Source of the DNA: Neostapfia colusana
Lineage: Eukaryota; Streptophyta; Magnoliopsida; Poales; Poaceae
DNA length: 64,000 bases
Assembly (NCBI GenBank): GCA_030760725.1
Contig: JASWHV010000005.1
Location: 93,688,622-93,752,621, forward strand
Reading direction: 5' to 3'
Position numbers and translations under genes: made by a program. The notes under the pieces were generated by a model that was given only the letters and a program-made list of their open reading frames with translations, was not told where the DNA came from and made no database searches. Below are positions 35,871 through 47,983 of this stretch, piece by piece. Position 1 is the stretch's first letter; each line of letters starts with the position of its first letter.

Positions 35871-36861
35871 GGGAGAATTTTGAAACTTGGGAAGTCTATG
35901 TGTGAATCTGAAATTAAAATAATATGAGCATAGTATTTCATGCATATATGACTTTGTGATTCTTTTTTATGCTGAAAGTTCTTACTACATTACTCGTGTC
36001 ACACATTTTGTAGTTTTTACCATGTCTAGTAATTGGAATAATTACTTACACTAAATCTGGTCATGGTCGAACTTTCTTGCTGTTTCGAACTTGTTGCATG
36101 CTCACAAGTGCTTTTAATCATAAAGAATTAATCAATTAATCAACTCACATGTTGAGTTTTTATGTTCAAATAAAAAATGAGAAAAGATCAAGAGAATATG
36201 CATGCATCGCACTTCTTCTTTTGAGATTGCTTATTATTGCACTTACATATGAACTTGAAAGGAGTTGTGTATGACTAAAACCATGTCCTTAAGCTTCTGA
36301 CTGTCAAATGACATAGGCTTGGCTTGGTTGGTTAGAATAAGGATGATGCTGCATATAATCTCTTGCAAATGTCATAAGATCAAAATTTGTGCTTTAAATG
36401 ATAAATAAAATGCAGCAACAAGTGTCATGTTTTCAGGTCTTGAAATAGTTAAGTTTGTGAGATCATGACTTGCTTAAATTGAAAATTACACTTGATCTCT
36501 AGCATGGCTTACACTACTTTATGTATCTCATTGATGTGATAGTGTAAGTTACTTGAGTATGATTTGGATGAGCTTTGTTTTATATGTATATGTTATAATG
36601 TGCTCATAACAAATTAAAATTTCTCTTTTGTACCTTGCTGAATACATTGTCAAAGGGGGAGAAATTGATCACACATTGCACACATTCACAAGTGTTTTGG
36701 CACGATTCTTCTCAGGGGGAGAATTTTTGGTATTTTTGTTTTTCTTCTCATTTTATTTCTGCTTTACAAAGGGGGAGAAATTGTTTTCAAAACTTTTCAT
36801 GTGAATAAGCCAATGTTCGGATTTTAAGTGGTGTTGCCAATGCATTCATCAAGGGGGAGAT
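35871..36861 (+). other. Post-pol region of F with four polypurine tracts
   Basis: About 1 kb of AT-rich sequence without a credible ORF, including no recognisable envelope-like gene. GGGGGAGA-type tracts occur at about 36651-36667, 36712-36724, 36768-36782 and 36851-36861. The last abuts the 3' LTR. Confidence 0.8.
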
Positions 36862-38603
36862 TGTGAGACCTATGTGTGCTGAATACATTGGCTTGGACGA
36901 TAAAAGTTTTGAATAGTACCAAAACACCTTTTTAACAAGGTCCGACTCTAGGTCCGAGCTCCTGCAAGGTCCGACGATAGGTCCGACTTGTTTTGGGTAG
37001 CTCCGGCAAGGTCCGACGTAAGGTCCGACTTGCTTTGTCTAGGTCTGACTTATTTTGGCTAGGTCCGACTTGTTTTTGCTAGCTCCGGTGCTAGGTCCGA
37101 CTAGCTTTGGTAAGTTCCGTGCTAGGTCTGACTAAGCTTTAGTAAGCTCCGGCGCTGGGTCCGACTAGCTTTGGTAAGCTCCGGTTCAAGGTCTGGTTAG
37201 CTTTGGTAAGGTTCGGAGCTTGATTGCAATGGTTCTGCTTTTAACTTGCAATGTTTTAAACTTGCTTTACTCTTATGGAAAGTTTGCTTAGTATTATTTT
37301 ACTATGTTTTTGGTGTGTTTTGGTGGTTATGGCTGATATCATTTTGCTATGGTTTACAACATGCTTATGTGAGGTGCTCACGTAATATGTTGTAGTTTCA
37401 GAACTAACGAGAGTCAAGTCGAGGACTTGTGCTCGGAAGTATTGGTTGTTTATTCATGTGTAGGTGTTGCTTGAGTTTAAGACATGGCTGGTGACGGGAT
37501 CCATTGAACTAGTCTTAGGGAGAAGATGAGGTTCAACAACCAAGTTCGGGAGGAATTGTGGTTGAGTTGATCGAAGGTGCGCAGCATGTTTGGATCAAGA
37601 ACAATGCATATGAAGGTATTGTGGACGTTGTTGGAAGGTGTTTGCACATGTGCAAGGAGTGCATGGACGTGGCAACATGGTTCCAAGGCGTGGTGAAGAG
37701 ATATGGAAGTGGAGATATGGTTGAAAAGGTTCAACCGGCTGGATTTTGCGCTCAGACTGCGGCTGAGGCGGTAATGGTTTGTTTATGGAAACTTTCGAGT
37801 TTGTTATAACAGGATTTCGTGTTAGGCATGAAGTAGAGTTGTTTTAGAAATGTTTGAAACGTTCCTAAGGTGTTTGGAAGTCTTAAGATTGCTTCTATCT
37901 GCGTATAGAAGAGTCTTGAGCAGTATTGGAAAGTTACAGTTTGAATCCAAGTAGGAGTAGGAGTCCGAGTTTGAATTGGATTGGCCATAGAGCTGGTTAT
38001 ATAAGCAAGGGAGGCCAAGGCTTGTGTAGGTCACGACTTTGGGGCTGTTCCTCTTGTGTTTTGATAAATAAAATTCGTATTCTAAAGGAACTTTTGTGCC
38101 TTGTTCGTCCTACTTGTTTCAGACAAGTTTTTCTCGTCGAGTTTCTGTTCAGCACTACCTTGCTTCGGTGGTTTTATCATAACTCGAGTTTTACAGATCC
38201 AATTGATGTGATTCTTTTTGGGTTGTCTTCAAAACTTGATTATCTATCATCTTTGAAAATTTCACGGTCGTTGAATTTGTGGTTTCTGATCTACACGAGT
38301 TTATTTGCAGTATTCCAGAACTGTTTATCTCGTGTAGGACAGATTGACCTTTGTTCGATCTTTCGATTGTAACTTGAGTTTCCCTCAATGGATTTTCATG
38401 ATTCTTGTTGTGACGTCTTTGTGAATTGATTCTCTACAATATATACTAGTTTTATCACAGTTGAACACGTTTAGATAAGTCGCACACACGGTTTCTTTAA
38501 CAGATCGGTTTTCTGTTGAGGGGTGTTTTGTTGCTTTCGCTGAAAAGTTTTTATCTACCATTCATCCCCCCTGGTAGCTTTACACGTGTACTTCGATCCT
38601 ACA
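36862..38603 (+). repeat. 3' LTR of copia element F
   Basis: 1742 bp matching the 5' LTR with many scattered differences, so it is not a recent insertion. The tandem GGTCCGACT array is at about 36935-37215 and TATATAAG at 37998-38005. Confidence 0.92.
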
Positions 38604-39143
38604 GTTTCTTGTTTGATTGCGGCTCTCTCATGTGCCTTAGTGTGAAGTTCTCCACAACTTGCTGCTAAAACTTGAAAGTAAGGTTCCACTAATTAGGCGA
38701 GTCCTTTGCAACTTATTTTACCTCATGTAACCCATCAACCATCATGTAGAAGTTCCATGAATAGGAGAGACGGGTCAGTCTTGCTGAGCCTTCGTGCTCA
38801 CTGCTTGTGTTTGAAGCTTTTGCAGGGTTCTATGTGGAAGGGACTCCCGAGGAGGAGACGGAACCCCAGGAGGGGAACCCCGTCAAGTGGGAGTCGTGAA
38901 CACTGCCGTGTTAGTGTGGGTGCGTGCTAGCGGGAACACGTTCACGGGCTGAACGTGAACTCGATGCGTAGTCTACGCCCGTGAGTGTAGACTGGACATA
39001 TTATGTTGTAAAAATGTTCATACACTGGTTTATGTAATAAAACTTTGCTTCCGCTTTGTACCTTTGATGTGTGTTATCCGGTGCTGTGCAATGCAGCACC
39101 CCTCAGCGTGATCCTGGCTTGACAAGACCGTGGGGTCGTGTCA
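38604..39143 (+). repeat. 3' LTR of element B, part 2
   Basis: It resumes the B LTR (GTTTCTTGTTTGATTGCG...) and matches 18385-18929. AATAAA is at 39036-39041. Similarity to the 5' copy ends at about 39144, where an unrelated minus-strand element begins. Confidence 0.88.
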
Positions 39144-39144
39144 G

Positions 39145-39221
39145 CGTACTGTCACGGGCCCGATACCTACTGAGACAGGGCTCAGCTAATGATACCACTT
39201 GTCACAGTTCTGATACCACGA
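39145..39221 (-). other. Element G: start of internal region with primer site
   Basis: On the minus strand TGGTATCAGAAC (39218 down to 39207) follows three bases after the G LTR end (TCTCA at 39226-39222). It closely matches a tRNA-Met primer site. Only about 77 bp of internal sequence remain before the junction with B. Confidence 0.65.
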
Positions 39222-40231
39222 TGAGACGGCCCGACGCCGCCCGTTTAGTCACGGGGACGGGGCACTCGCCCAGGAATCGCATTGGGTGGTGCCGTGTTGT
39301 GAGGCACCCAACAGCACACATACAAGGAACAATGTATTACATAAAACAATAGCGGAAGCTTACAAGTTATTCTTTGTAAATATTTTACATCAAATAGCTA
39401 CAGCAGAAGTCTGTAACAACTCACGTCGAATAACTAAGAGCACTCGAGAGGAAGTCTAGCTCGCGGACTCCTCTCGCTAGAAACACGAAGACAGCAGCAG
39501 CGGCTGGGTTCTCCATGTGTTACATGACTCGGAAGTCTCCGAGTCTCACCGGACAACCTTCTTCTTAGCATCGATGTTAACCTACAAAACCACTTATATA
39601 GCAAGCGTGAGCACATAGGCTCAGCAAGACTGATCCGTCTCTCCCAAACAAGAAACTCTACATGCACGACGGTTGCCATTAGGTTAGCAAGATTTGCATA
39701 AAGGACTCGCCTAAAGTTGATCCTTAACTTTCAAATTTTAGGCCTCATTGTAGAGACCTTGAGCTGAAAAGCATCACAACTCCACAATCAAACAAGAAAC
39801 GCTTTGTTGCAATGCTCCTTGCACAAAGTGAAAGTAAATTTTAATGAGTCTATCTATAAATTAGTCATGGCTGCAATACAAGTTACATCACTGTCTTATC
39901 AAGTTCAAAAGATAACCAGTTCCAGTTATTACTACGTCAAGACGCAGTGGGCAAGTATGCTCATATAACCGCGAGCGACAGTGATTTGAATCAGTACACG
40001 CTCGCACTACACGACACGTACACCCGTACTCCGAGTTGCCGGCAGCAACCTCGACTGTCGTTGTACGCGGCCACCTTTCCCAAGATCTTCCACATTGGAC
40101 GCAGTCCAGCTGCCCCAAGTACGCAAGCTCCCTCAAGGTACATACCGCAGTGGTATGTTCTTAAGCGAGTTACCTCCTGCTACCCTGACGCCGAAAGCCT
40201 AAGGCAGTTGGAAAAGTTCCACTATGTATCT
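39222..40231 (-). repeat. LTR of element G, 3'-proximal part
   Basis: On the minus strand this resembles the end of the B LTR, for example GGAGAGACGG.TCAGTCTTGCTGAGCC around 39620-39650. G is therefore a sister family of B in opposite orientation. It is interrupted by solo LTR C; 40227-40231 (TATCT) is that insertion's duplication. Confidence 0.78.
39967..39993 (-). promoter_or_regulatory. Conserved palindromes in G LTR
   Basis: TGATTTGAATCA (39982-39993, perfect dyad) adjoins a weaker CTG...CGG stem (39967-39981). Position and order correspond to the blocks in B, A and D. Confidence 0.5.
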
Positions 40232-43200
40232 TGTCACACCCGGTTTTTCCGAAGAACAACCAAGTGAATATCACATGTATGCCAGGATCATTTTCTCATA
40301 CATGTAATGACAAATAGTGAAGCATCATTTATTACAAGCCAGGTGTCGAATATAAATAAGTCTTACATAGCAAATGTCTCGATGGACAATAATAAGTTCA
40401 TCACGAGTAAATAAACTAGCAGCGGAATATTATTCTTGAGGGCTCCGTCACAGGCGTTGTCCGGGGGTCTCCATGAACCTAGAAACCTTCTTCGGGTCCA
40501 AAGTCTTGGTCATTATACACCACCTCATTATCTTGACCTGAGCAGCAATATAAACAAACAGAATATGCAAGGTTGAGTACCGATGGTACTCAGCAAGTGT
40601 GGGAAAATTATGTCATGCATGGCTAGAACAAGGGGAGGTTGAACTCATGGTTAAAGCACTACGCAATTAATACCTATCACCTTAGCTTATTAAGCACCTA
40701 CATTACTACACAGGTGAAATGGTCCCAATCTCCCATCCCATCATCATAATCCAATAACCATAACATCATTTCCAATGTTAAGCTCCCCGCTTAACATCCA
40801 CAACTTCCAAAACCATCAATCCTCTAATCATGAATAAGTCCAAGCAGCTCTTGACCGTGAGCACGGCTGTCATGACAGTTTTGACTCTGCAGAGTTTGTA
40901 CCACTGTACCCACATGTAGTGATTTCATCCCCCGTTGCCGGGTGGACTAAAAGAACCTCCATTATGCCAGTGGCTACGAACCACATTCACACTTCCCAGG
41001 TGTGTAGCCAGGAGATCACTACGAAGCCTTTACAAAGGGATTCCCGACGAGCATGGGCCCACTGAGGTTTCACCCCTAACAGCATACAAGAGGCTCCAAC
41101 CCCGCTGCAGTGGCCCCCTCTTGAGCCTTGCGGTTCATATGGTAGTTCAGCTGACACCTATTCCCCGCACCATCCAACACACCCATACTACGTCGGGGAT
41201 ACACCTAATTAATTGGCCAAGCTGCCCCATCTCAGCATGTGGTTGGCACTGTAAAGCCAGGTTACATGCTCCATGAACCGGTCCTTAGGATCCAGGCAAG
41301 TACTAAACACAAACCCGAGTCTCGTGCAACCAGCACACAACCAAAACATCCAACTTGCCTTGATCCCTACCTCTACATAACTCACAATATCTCATTCAAG
41401 AGTATGGTAAAATAAACTGATGATCTGATATCCCAAATATCCCATTCCAAGCATGGCTAAGCATATGCATAATAACAAATGACATGACAAAATAAATTCC
41501 AACCCAAGCTACAAGGAAACAAGGTAATGCAATTCTAGGGAAACTTCCTAGCATGGGTTTTATATTTCATTTGACAATGCAAATAATTCTATCTACACAT
41601 CCTAGCATAGGATCAAAGTGGTCAAGGACACTTGCCTCCTTCCTGCTGCTCTTGAAATGAGTAGTCCTGATCTTGGAAAGGAATAACTTGCTCTTGAGCA
41701 GGTTCTACATCATACCATCACACATAGCAAAAGAAAAACAACAATCCATAAGACATAGTTCACACTTCCACTTCATACAAACCACACATTCATATTTATG
41801 AAAGTCATTCACCATTATATGTGTTGTTGTTACTCTATGTGTGTTGATTTGTGGCTTGCATGCACTTTTAACCATGTGTATTTGATTCCTACTTTTGTGT
41901 TCACATTTATACTTACATACTATATATATGAGTTTCCAATTTAAATAAACTCCTTATATTCAATTACTACACCTTTTAGCTACCAAGTATGCATGAAAGG
42001 TATTTTCCTTCTCCATATGTGTCTTCATAATTTCTACCAACCCTAAACTGAATTCTTTGGATTTTAGAACTCCATTTATTTTTTTACTAGTTGCTATATT
42101 TTCAGATTTATTTCCTATGCCTAAATGTGAACTTTATTATGAAAATAACAAGACACATCATCTAAACAGAATAGGTTCTGATCTAAAATATTTACTAATA
42201 TATTTTTGACCTTTTCCTCTGATGTAAACTATTTTATAATTATTTTCCCTATTTTCCAGAACTATTCTTTACTTAAAAATGTGTCCCTAAATCTGAATAA
42301 TAAATTAAACAGATTCATTTCAGCCCAAAAATATATTTTTATCTCACTCCAAAGTTTTCTAAGTACTGAGAAAGTTTTTAATTTAATTTTTCCAATATGT
42401 TTGTCCCACTTTTTAACTTTTAAATACTAGCCACATATTCAATTTCCTAAATTAAATATCAAACAGGGTTAAAAAGATAAACTCACCCCTCTACAGAGTC
42501 TATAATATTATTTTAACAATTTTCAGGGGTCTAGCTACACATAACAGAGGGGTTTTCCTAATTTTTATTAAGTCCAGGGGCTAAAACTGATTTTTAAATG
42601 AATTTACAGGATTTTCTGAAGTTCCAGGGGCTAGATCAGAAGTTTCCGGGGCTAGCTCTTATTTCCCGAGAACCCCAGGGGGTAGCACGTAAGATTTCCA
42701 GTCTTTATAACGCGGGGCTGACGTGGACCGTCCGATTTTAAACCGACGGCTGAGATTATAACGTCGAACCGGTACGTGGGGATTTAAACCCTACCGTGCG
42801 ATTTAAAATAAACGGCGCACAAGCGGCCACGTCGCTCTGATCGAGTGCGGGCGGCGCTGCCGGCGGCGCTCGGCGGCGGGAAGCGGCGATCTCGACGGAG
42901 ACTTTCGGATCTTCGAGAATTCTTCCTAGAACTGTGATCTTATGGCATAGATCGGTGGAGGAGAGGTCGGGGATCTCACCTCGGAGGTTTTCTTGAGCTC
43001 GGAGGTCCTGGAAGGTGATCGGCGACGAGGTCCGAGGTGAATTCACGGCGAGGCTCGTCGGTGCTGTGTTTACACCGCAAGTCACCGAGTTTTCTGCACC
43101 TGCAAGGTTCCCCGGAGGCGGTGGATCAAGACCAGCGAGTTAGATCGGAGTTTCCGAGCGTAGATCGGCCAGAATTCGCCGGAGAAGGCTCGGGTTCTCA

Positions 43201-43587
43201 CCGGAGGAAAAACAGCAGATCGCGTGGGAAAAACAGAACGAGGCCGGGGTTTTTATAGACAGGGGATGGCGGTGGGGTGGTTTAGATCGAGTTTGCGTCG
43301 CCCCTGAGCGAAATTCGGCTGAGATTCGCAGAAATCCGGATCGGTTTGGATTCGGGGTGAGAGTTGCGGGCTGGCGCGGGTTCTGGTTGGGCCGGCTGGT
43401 GGGTTTCGGCCCACAGGCTGGTTTTTTCTGTTTTCCTTTTTCTTTTTCTATTTCTTTTTCTGTTTTGAGTTTAATTTGAATTCCAGTTTGAATTTGAATT
43501 TTTGCAAAACATTCAACACGTCCAAAATTTTTTAAATTCCCCTCTTAACATGATTTAGGTTCTTAACAAGATTTTTGGGGTGTTACA
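40232..43587 (-). mobile_element. Solo LTR C (same family as element D)
   Basis: It starts TGTCACACCC and ends GGGGTGTTACA as read on the plus strand, with TATCT on both sides (40227-40231, 43588-43592). It aligns along its length to the D LTR (52384-55861). No internal region is present, so it arose by recombination between the two LTRs of a former full element. TATAAAA on the minus strand at about 43251-43257 corresponds to the D promoter. Length is 3356 bp. Confidence 0.94.
40855..40894 (-). promoter_or_regulatory. Conserved palindrome cluster in solo LTR C
   Basis: CCGTGAGCACGG (40855-40866), CTGTCATGACAG (40867-40878) and CTCTGCAGAG (40885-40894), all perfect dyads. Confidence 0.65.
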
Positions 43588-46500
43588 TATCTCCCAAGGT
43601 ACATCGGTTTCCTGGGTCCCATATAGCCAGTATGCGCCCGGTACACAACTCAAACTTGTCCAACAGGGCCAAGCATGGACGGGCCTTAACCGACACAGGC
43701 AGGGCTATGCACACACAGCCCACAGCCTGCTGCATCTAAACCTCCCTGCCCGGTCTCCATTACTTATTTGTCAACTTAACTCTTTATTTCCAATTTTTAA
43801 CCCTTTCCAAGTGAACCAGCCCTAAACTCGCGAGTAGATTCCAACTACTCAACTTCTACCAAACCTCTCCTACTAACATTAGGGTAGCCAACTTCACTCG
43901 AGGAGGTGCTATTCTACCCCTTCTCTCTTAGGTGTTTCTGGTCATGCAATTGGGGTTTTCAATATCAATTAGACTTAATGCACTCAACGATGCAAAGCTA
44001 TGATCTCTAAAAATGAAAAATACTTTGTAAAACTGTTCAAATGCAAACCGGGGCTTGCCTGTTTTGCAGGTGACTAAGAATACAATCATTTAGTGGCGAT
44101 CACTTGGAGCTTGATCACTTGTTTTCCTCCCTCCTTGATCTTCAAGTCCTTCTCACGTTCTTCACGGATGTGCTACACGATATGATCATGCATATGTATT
44201 TAATTGAAAAGCTTTTGCTAATAAGATATAATGACAGTTTAAAAATTGGAACTCTGTTTAAGAATTTAAAATGACACTGGTGCTAGTGGTTTGTGTTGGG
44301 TTTAAACACTATGATCAAATGTTGAGTGTTTTCCCCACTTAAGTGTTGATCACCTTAAGAGGTTACACATAACAGTGGTGATCCAGAGCTCCAATGGAGC
44401 TGAAAATTTTCATATGAGTTCCTTATAACCAGAAAGTTATCTGGAGCAAAAATTAGCACTTTTCATTGAGTGGTTTATTCAGAACAATTTTCTAAGCAAT
44501 TAAGCAAAGAAGAGTTAATTCAGAGGTAACACCAATGTTCATGTCAAACTCAGTAAACAAAAATTTCAATTATAGTTCATAGAGCTTTCATGAATTTTCC
44601 TAGTATTTTTGGAGCTAAGAAATGCCTAGAACTGAATTTACAAGTTTTGGAAATTCTCTGAAAATGTCTCTGTATTCAATTGAAACAGCAACTTACAATC
44701 TGAGTTACCTTGATCAAATCAACTCCAAATGAGCTGAAACATTTACAGGAGTCCAATAACACTCTAAAGAATATTCTGGCAAAATTTGATGATTTTTGGA
44801 TAAACCAAACTCCCTCTAAAATTCTTTTGCTGAAAAGTTTTAAAGAATTTTCCAGAATTAAATAAAGACTTTCATACAAATTGGGTTGCATATTTGGATA
44901 GAGTTTGTCAATCTGAATCTAACCCAATTTGAATCACTAAATTTGGAGGTTCCTAGCAAAAGTTATGCTCTTCTAAAGTTTGGGGAAAATCTGTGGTTTG
45001 AATAAATACGGAAAAAGTTTAAACTGACGGTGGGTCCAGGGGGGCACGTGTCACTCGCTGGAACCGGCGACACACGGGCCACAGATTTATTTCCCATGTT
45101 GACACAAATGATCTGGCGTTACAGAGGATCAGGCATACCCCCTTAGAGCCACTGACACGCGGGCCCGGTGAGGTCGTCTTCAACCTCGCGCTCCCGCGCG
45201 CCCACGCTGCCGGAGTTCGCCGGAGACCCTATGAAATCGGTCGTCCAGCCATATCAAATGCCCAAACTCACCGCTAGCCCCTAATCCAACGTGACGAACA
45301 CGCTGGTGGGATTTTCCCGAGCTGGCAGGGCCCCCAAACTAGCCCGCGACAGCGCAACGGCTCGGGGGAACTCCGGTGAGGTCGCTCCGATGAGCTAGCC
45401 CGTCAAAGGCTCTCCGGAAAAGCCGTACAGCACCAGTGAAGGTTGGAGAAGCTAGGCATGGCTGCACATGGGCTCAGGAACGGTTCAAAACTAGGGTTCA
45501 CCGTGTGCCCGACGTGTTCTACCAAAACCGCCGTTGGAAAGATCGAAAATACGCCGTATAGAGCGAGTTTCTTGCTAGGTTTCAAAAGGGGAGTTGTTGC
45601 TAAGCAAGTCTACATCATGTGTGTGCAATTTGCAGTGCTCTAAACAATTATAGCGCGAGAATTTTAAGATTTCATACCCGCGGGTCCGTTTACACCGACC
45701 GGAGCGGAATCCTGAAATTCATCGGCGAGAGGCGACGGCTGGAGCTGAACTTCGGACGGAAGCTGGAGGGGGATCCCACGCGTCCGCCGGTGGCCTAGCT
45801 CGGGCGTGATAAGCCTCGGGTGATGCTGTCCACGAGATCTGTCGGTGGCGGTTTCTCCGGCCGCCGCTGAAACTCACTTCTGTCAGGTTGTGATGGCTAA
45901 ATTCACGCAGGGATGGTGTGAGGAGCTTGTGGGAGGGTTTGTGGTGCCGTTGGGTCGCTCAGCGGAGGCTCGCACGCGAACTTTTGGCTTGACTGATCGA
46001 CCGGAAGAACAGAGGCAGCGCTCGGTTGTTTCTCACGTGAGGAGAGAAATAACAGGGCCGAGGCTTCGGTGATGAGGCGAAAGGAAGCACGGGAGAAGGT
46101 ATAAGACGCCTGGGCAGCTCTCCAGCGCGATGGGAATTCAACAGGAGGTGGCTGCCGCCTGATCCTTGGTGTCGCCCGGTGGAAAGTCGGCTCTGCCGAT
46201 GGCTTCGCGTGGGGGGTGAACAAACAGAGACCCAACACTGTGAGATCTTTTGCAATTTAATCTACTTCATTGACATGTGGGTCCCACAGCCCAGTCCCTC
46301 CTTATCCCTTTCCAAAATATCTCCCAAAATTTGCAAATTGTGAAATCAAATTGTGGGAGTTCAAATCTGAGGTGCATTTGGATATTTCGGCAAGTTTCAT
46401 CCAAATTCAAATATGCATTTGAATTCTTTGTTATATAAAGTCCATTTTGAAAAATGGGTTGCAAATCATTTCCATAAATCATGAAACTTTGCATACCCCC

Positions 46501-46830
46501 TAATTTGGACCCAAGGAATTCAAATATGAAATCTGATTCTTAATTTGGCTGCTGCAAATGAGATTTGTAGCACAACAGTTTTCAAATTCATAGTGTTGCG
46601 CTCATTTGAATTTTGAGTTGAACAAGTTTGTTCCAAATCTGATTTTTGTTTTCTCACACATATGGGAACTTCCCACCTTGGTTTTATACCACTCTTGGGT
46701 TCCAAGTTTTCAAACAAACATTTGAACTTGTGTGAAGAAAACCCTCTTAACAAGCCCCAAATTTCATACATATGAAACCAACTTTTGCAAACAAGAGTTT
46801 CTTTGTATTCACATTTTTGGGACCTTTACA
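43588..46830 (-). repeat. LTR of element G, 5'-proximal part
   Basis: On the minus strand it begins TGTAAAGGTCCC at 46830 and contains GGGACCCACATGTCA-type sequence also found in the B LTR, a GC-rich promoter-like segment (about 45150-46230) and TTATACC near 46095-46105. Excluding solo LTR C, the G LTR is about 4.25 kb. The right flank is element A LTR without any target duplication. Confidence 0.82.
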
Positions 46831-47469
46831 GTTTTGGAACTGTTTTGAGTCATGAAAAGGAGTTTGGTTTTGGCTATATGAATATGAGATGGTTATGAAT
46901 ATTTATGAGCATGAGATAAACTTGAGAAAGATTATTGGTTGGTTGAAACATAATAAATGGCGAATTATGATGAGAGAATGTTGCTGAATTACTTGATTAT
47001 GATGGGATAAATTTCACCTAGAAATAGTTGCTGTTTTTACCATGTTGTGAAATAAAATTTGCTTGCTGCAATGAGCCTTTTTATTTCCTACCATTTTGTA
47101 ACCTACATGTCATACTTTTCCCACACTTGCTGAGTACGACATGTACTCACCCTTGCATTACCACATATACATCAGCTACAGGAGATGAGTACTTCGAGGA
47201 CCATGTGGAGTACTAGGCGTGCGGACTACCGTCAACATGCTTGTGGAGTTGAAGATTGGAGCCTGTCGTTTTTCACTTTCCGCTGTCGTTTAGAGTCTTC
47301 CGCTGCAAGAATAAGATAGACATTCATGAGTGAGACATTGAGTCCTTAAACACTATTTATTTGTGGTTATATTCTGAATTCAGTTTGTGGATTACATATG
47401 TATGTGTGATGAACATCCTGGGCACACATATGCATTAACTTGGTTCTATTTTCAGAACTGGGTGTCACA
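46831..47469 (+). repeat. 3' LTR of element A, part 3
   Basis: It matches 5' LTR bases 912-1584 (GTTTTGGAACTG onward) and ends GGGTGTCACA. The following ATTTA (47470-47474) is the target duplication of A. Confidence 0.93.
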
Positions 47470-47983
47470 ATTTAGTACCCAAAACTGCACCTATAGTGAA
47501 TAGGCCATATAGGATACCTGCTAACGAATTAGTGGAGCTCAAGAAGCAAATTCATGAGCAGCTAGATAAGGGTTTTATACGCCCAAGCTCGTCACCGTGG
47601 GGAGACCCCATGCTCTTCATGGGTAAGAAGGATGGGACCCAAAGGATGTGCGTGGACTATAGGTCTCTCAACGAAGTGACGATCAAGAATAAATACCCGC
47701 TGTCCCGTATAGAGGACTTATTCGATCAAATGAAAGGTGTCCGAATTTTTTCCAAGATTGATCTTAAGTCGGGATACATCCAGCTGAAGATTAAGCCCTT
47801 CGACATACCCAAAACTGCATTTCGAGCACGGTATGGTTCGTATGAATATATCATTATGTCATCTGGGTTGACGAATGCACCTACATACTTTATGTACCTC
47901 ATGAATAAGGTCTTCATGGAGTACCTGGACAAGTTCGTCGTGGTTTTCATTGACGACATCATGCTGTATTCAAAAAGCGAGGA
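47470..47983 (+). pseudogene. Outer element A0: reverse transcriptase fragment
   Basis: It continues the pol of 1-423 after the ATTTA duplication. Readable RT runs from PYRIPANELVELKK through DYRSLNEVTIKNKYPL to FIDDIMLYSKSED, with FIDD near 47950 intact. The frame is open over its whole length, unlike the same region of A. It is cut at 47983 by copia element E; the remaining pol must lie beyond E, outside the window. Confidence 0.92.

Larger units (their letters stand above)
29787..38603 (+). mobile_element. Element F: Ty1/copia, SIRE/Maximus-like
   Basis: It starts TGTGAGACCTATG and ends GATCCTACA, flanked by ATTTC (29782-29786) and GTTTC (38604-38608), a 5-bp duplication with one later substitution. 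It has LTRs of about 1.73 kb, a primer site, one gag-pol region and four polypurine-type tracts before the 3' LTR, a feature of the SIRE/Maximus lineage. It lies in the 3' LTR of B. Confidence 0.95.
424..47469 (+). mobile_element. Element A: gag-less Ty3/gypsy (chromovirus) with nested insertions
   Basis: The element starts TGTAACACCC and ends GGGTGTCACA and is flanked by ATTTA at 419-423 and 47470-47474, a typical 5-bp retrotransposon duplication. Its order is 5' LTR, tRNA-Met primer site, pre-gag ORF, protease remnant, RT, RNase H, integrase, chromodomain, polypurine tract, 3' LTR. The 3' LTR is split by a CACTA transposon (7986-14343) and by the B/G composite (14857-46830), which account for most of the span. 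It inserted into a copy of its own family (A0). Confidence 0.93.

Noticed and set aside
35871..36861. Possible envelope-like gene after pol in copia F, as reported in some SIRE elements.
   Set aside because: The region has many stops in all frames and no signal peptide or membrane segment.
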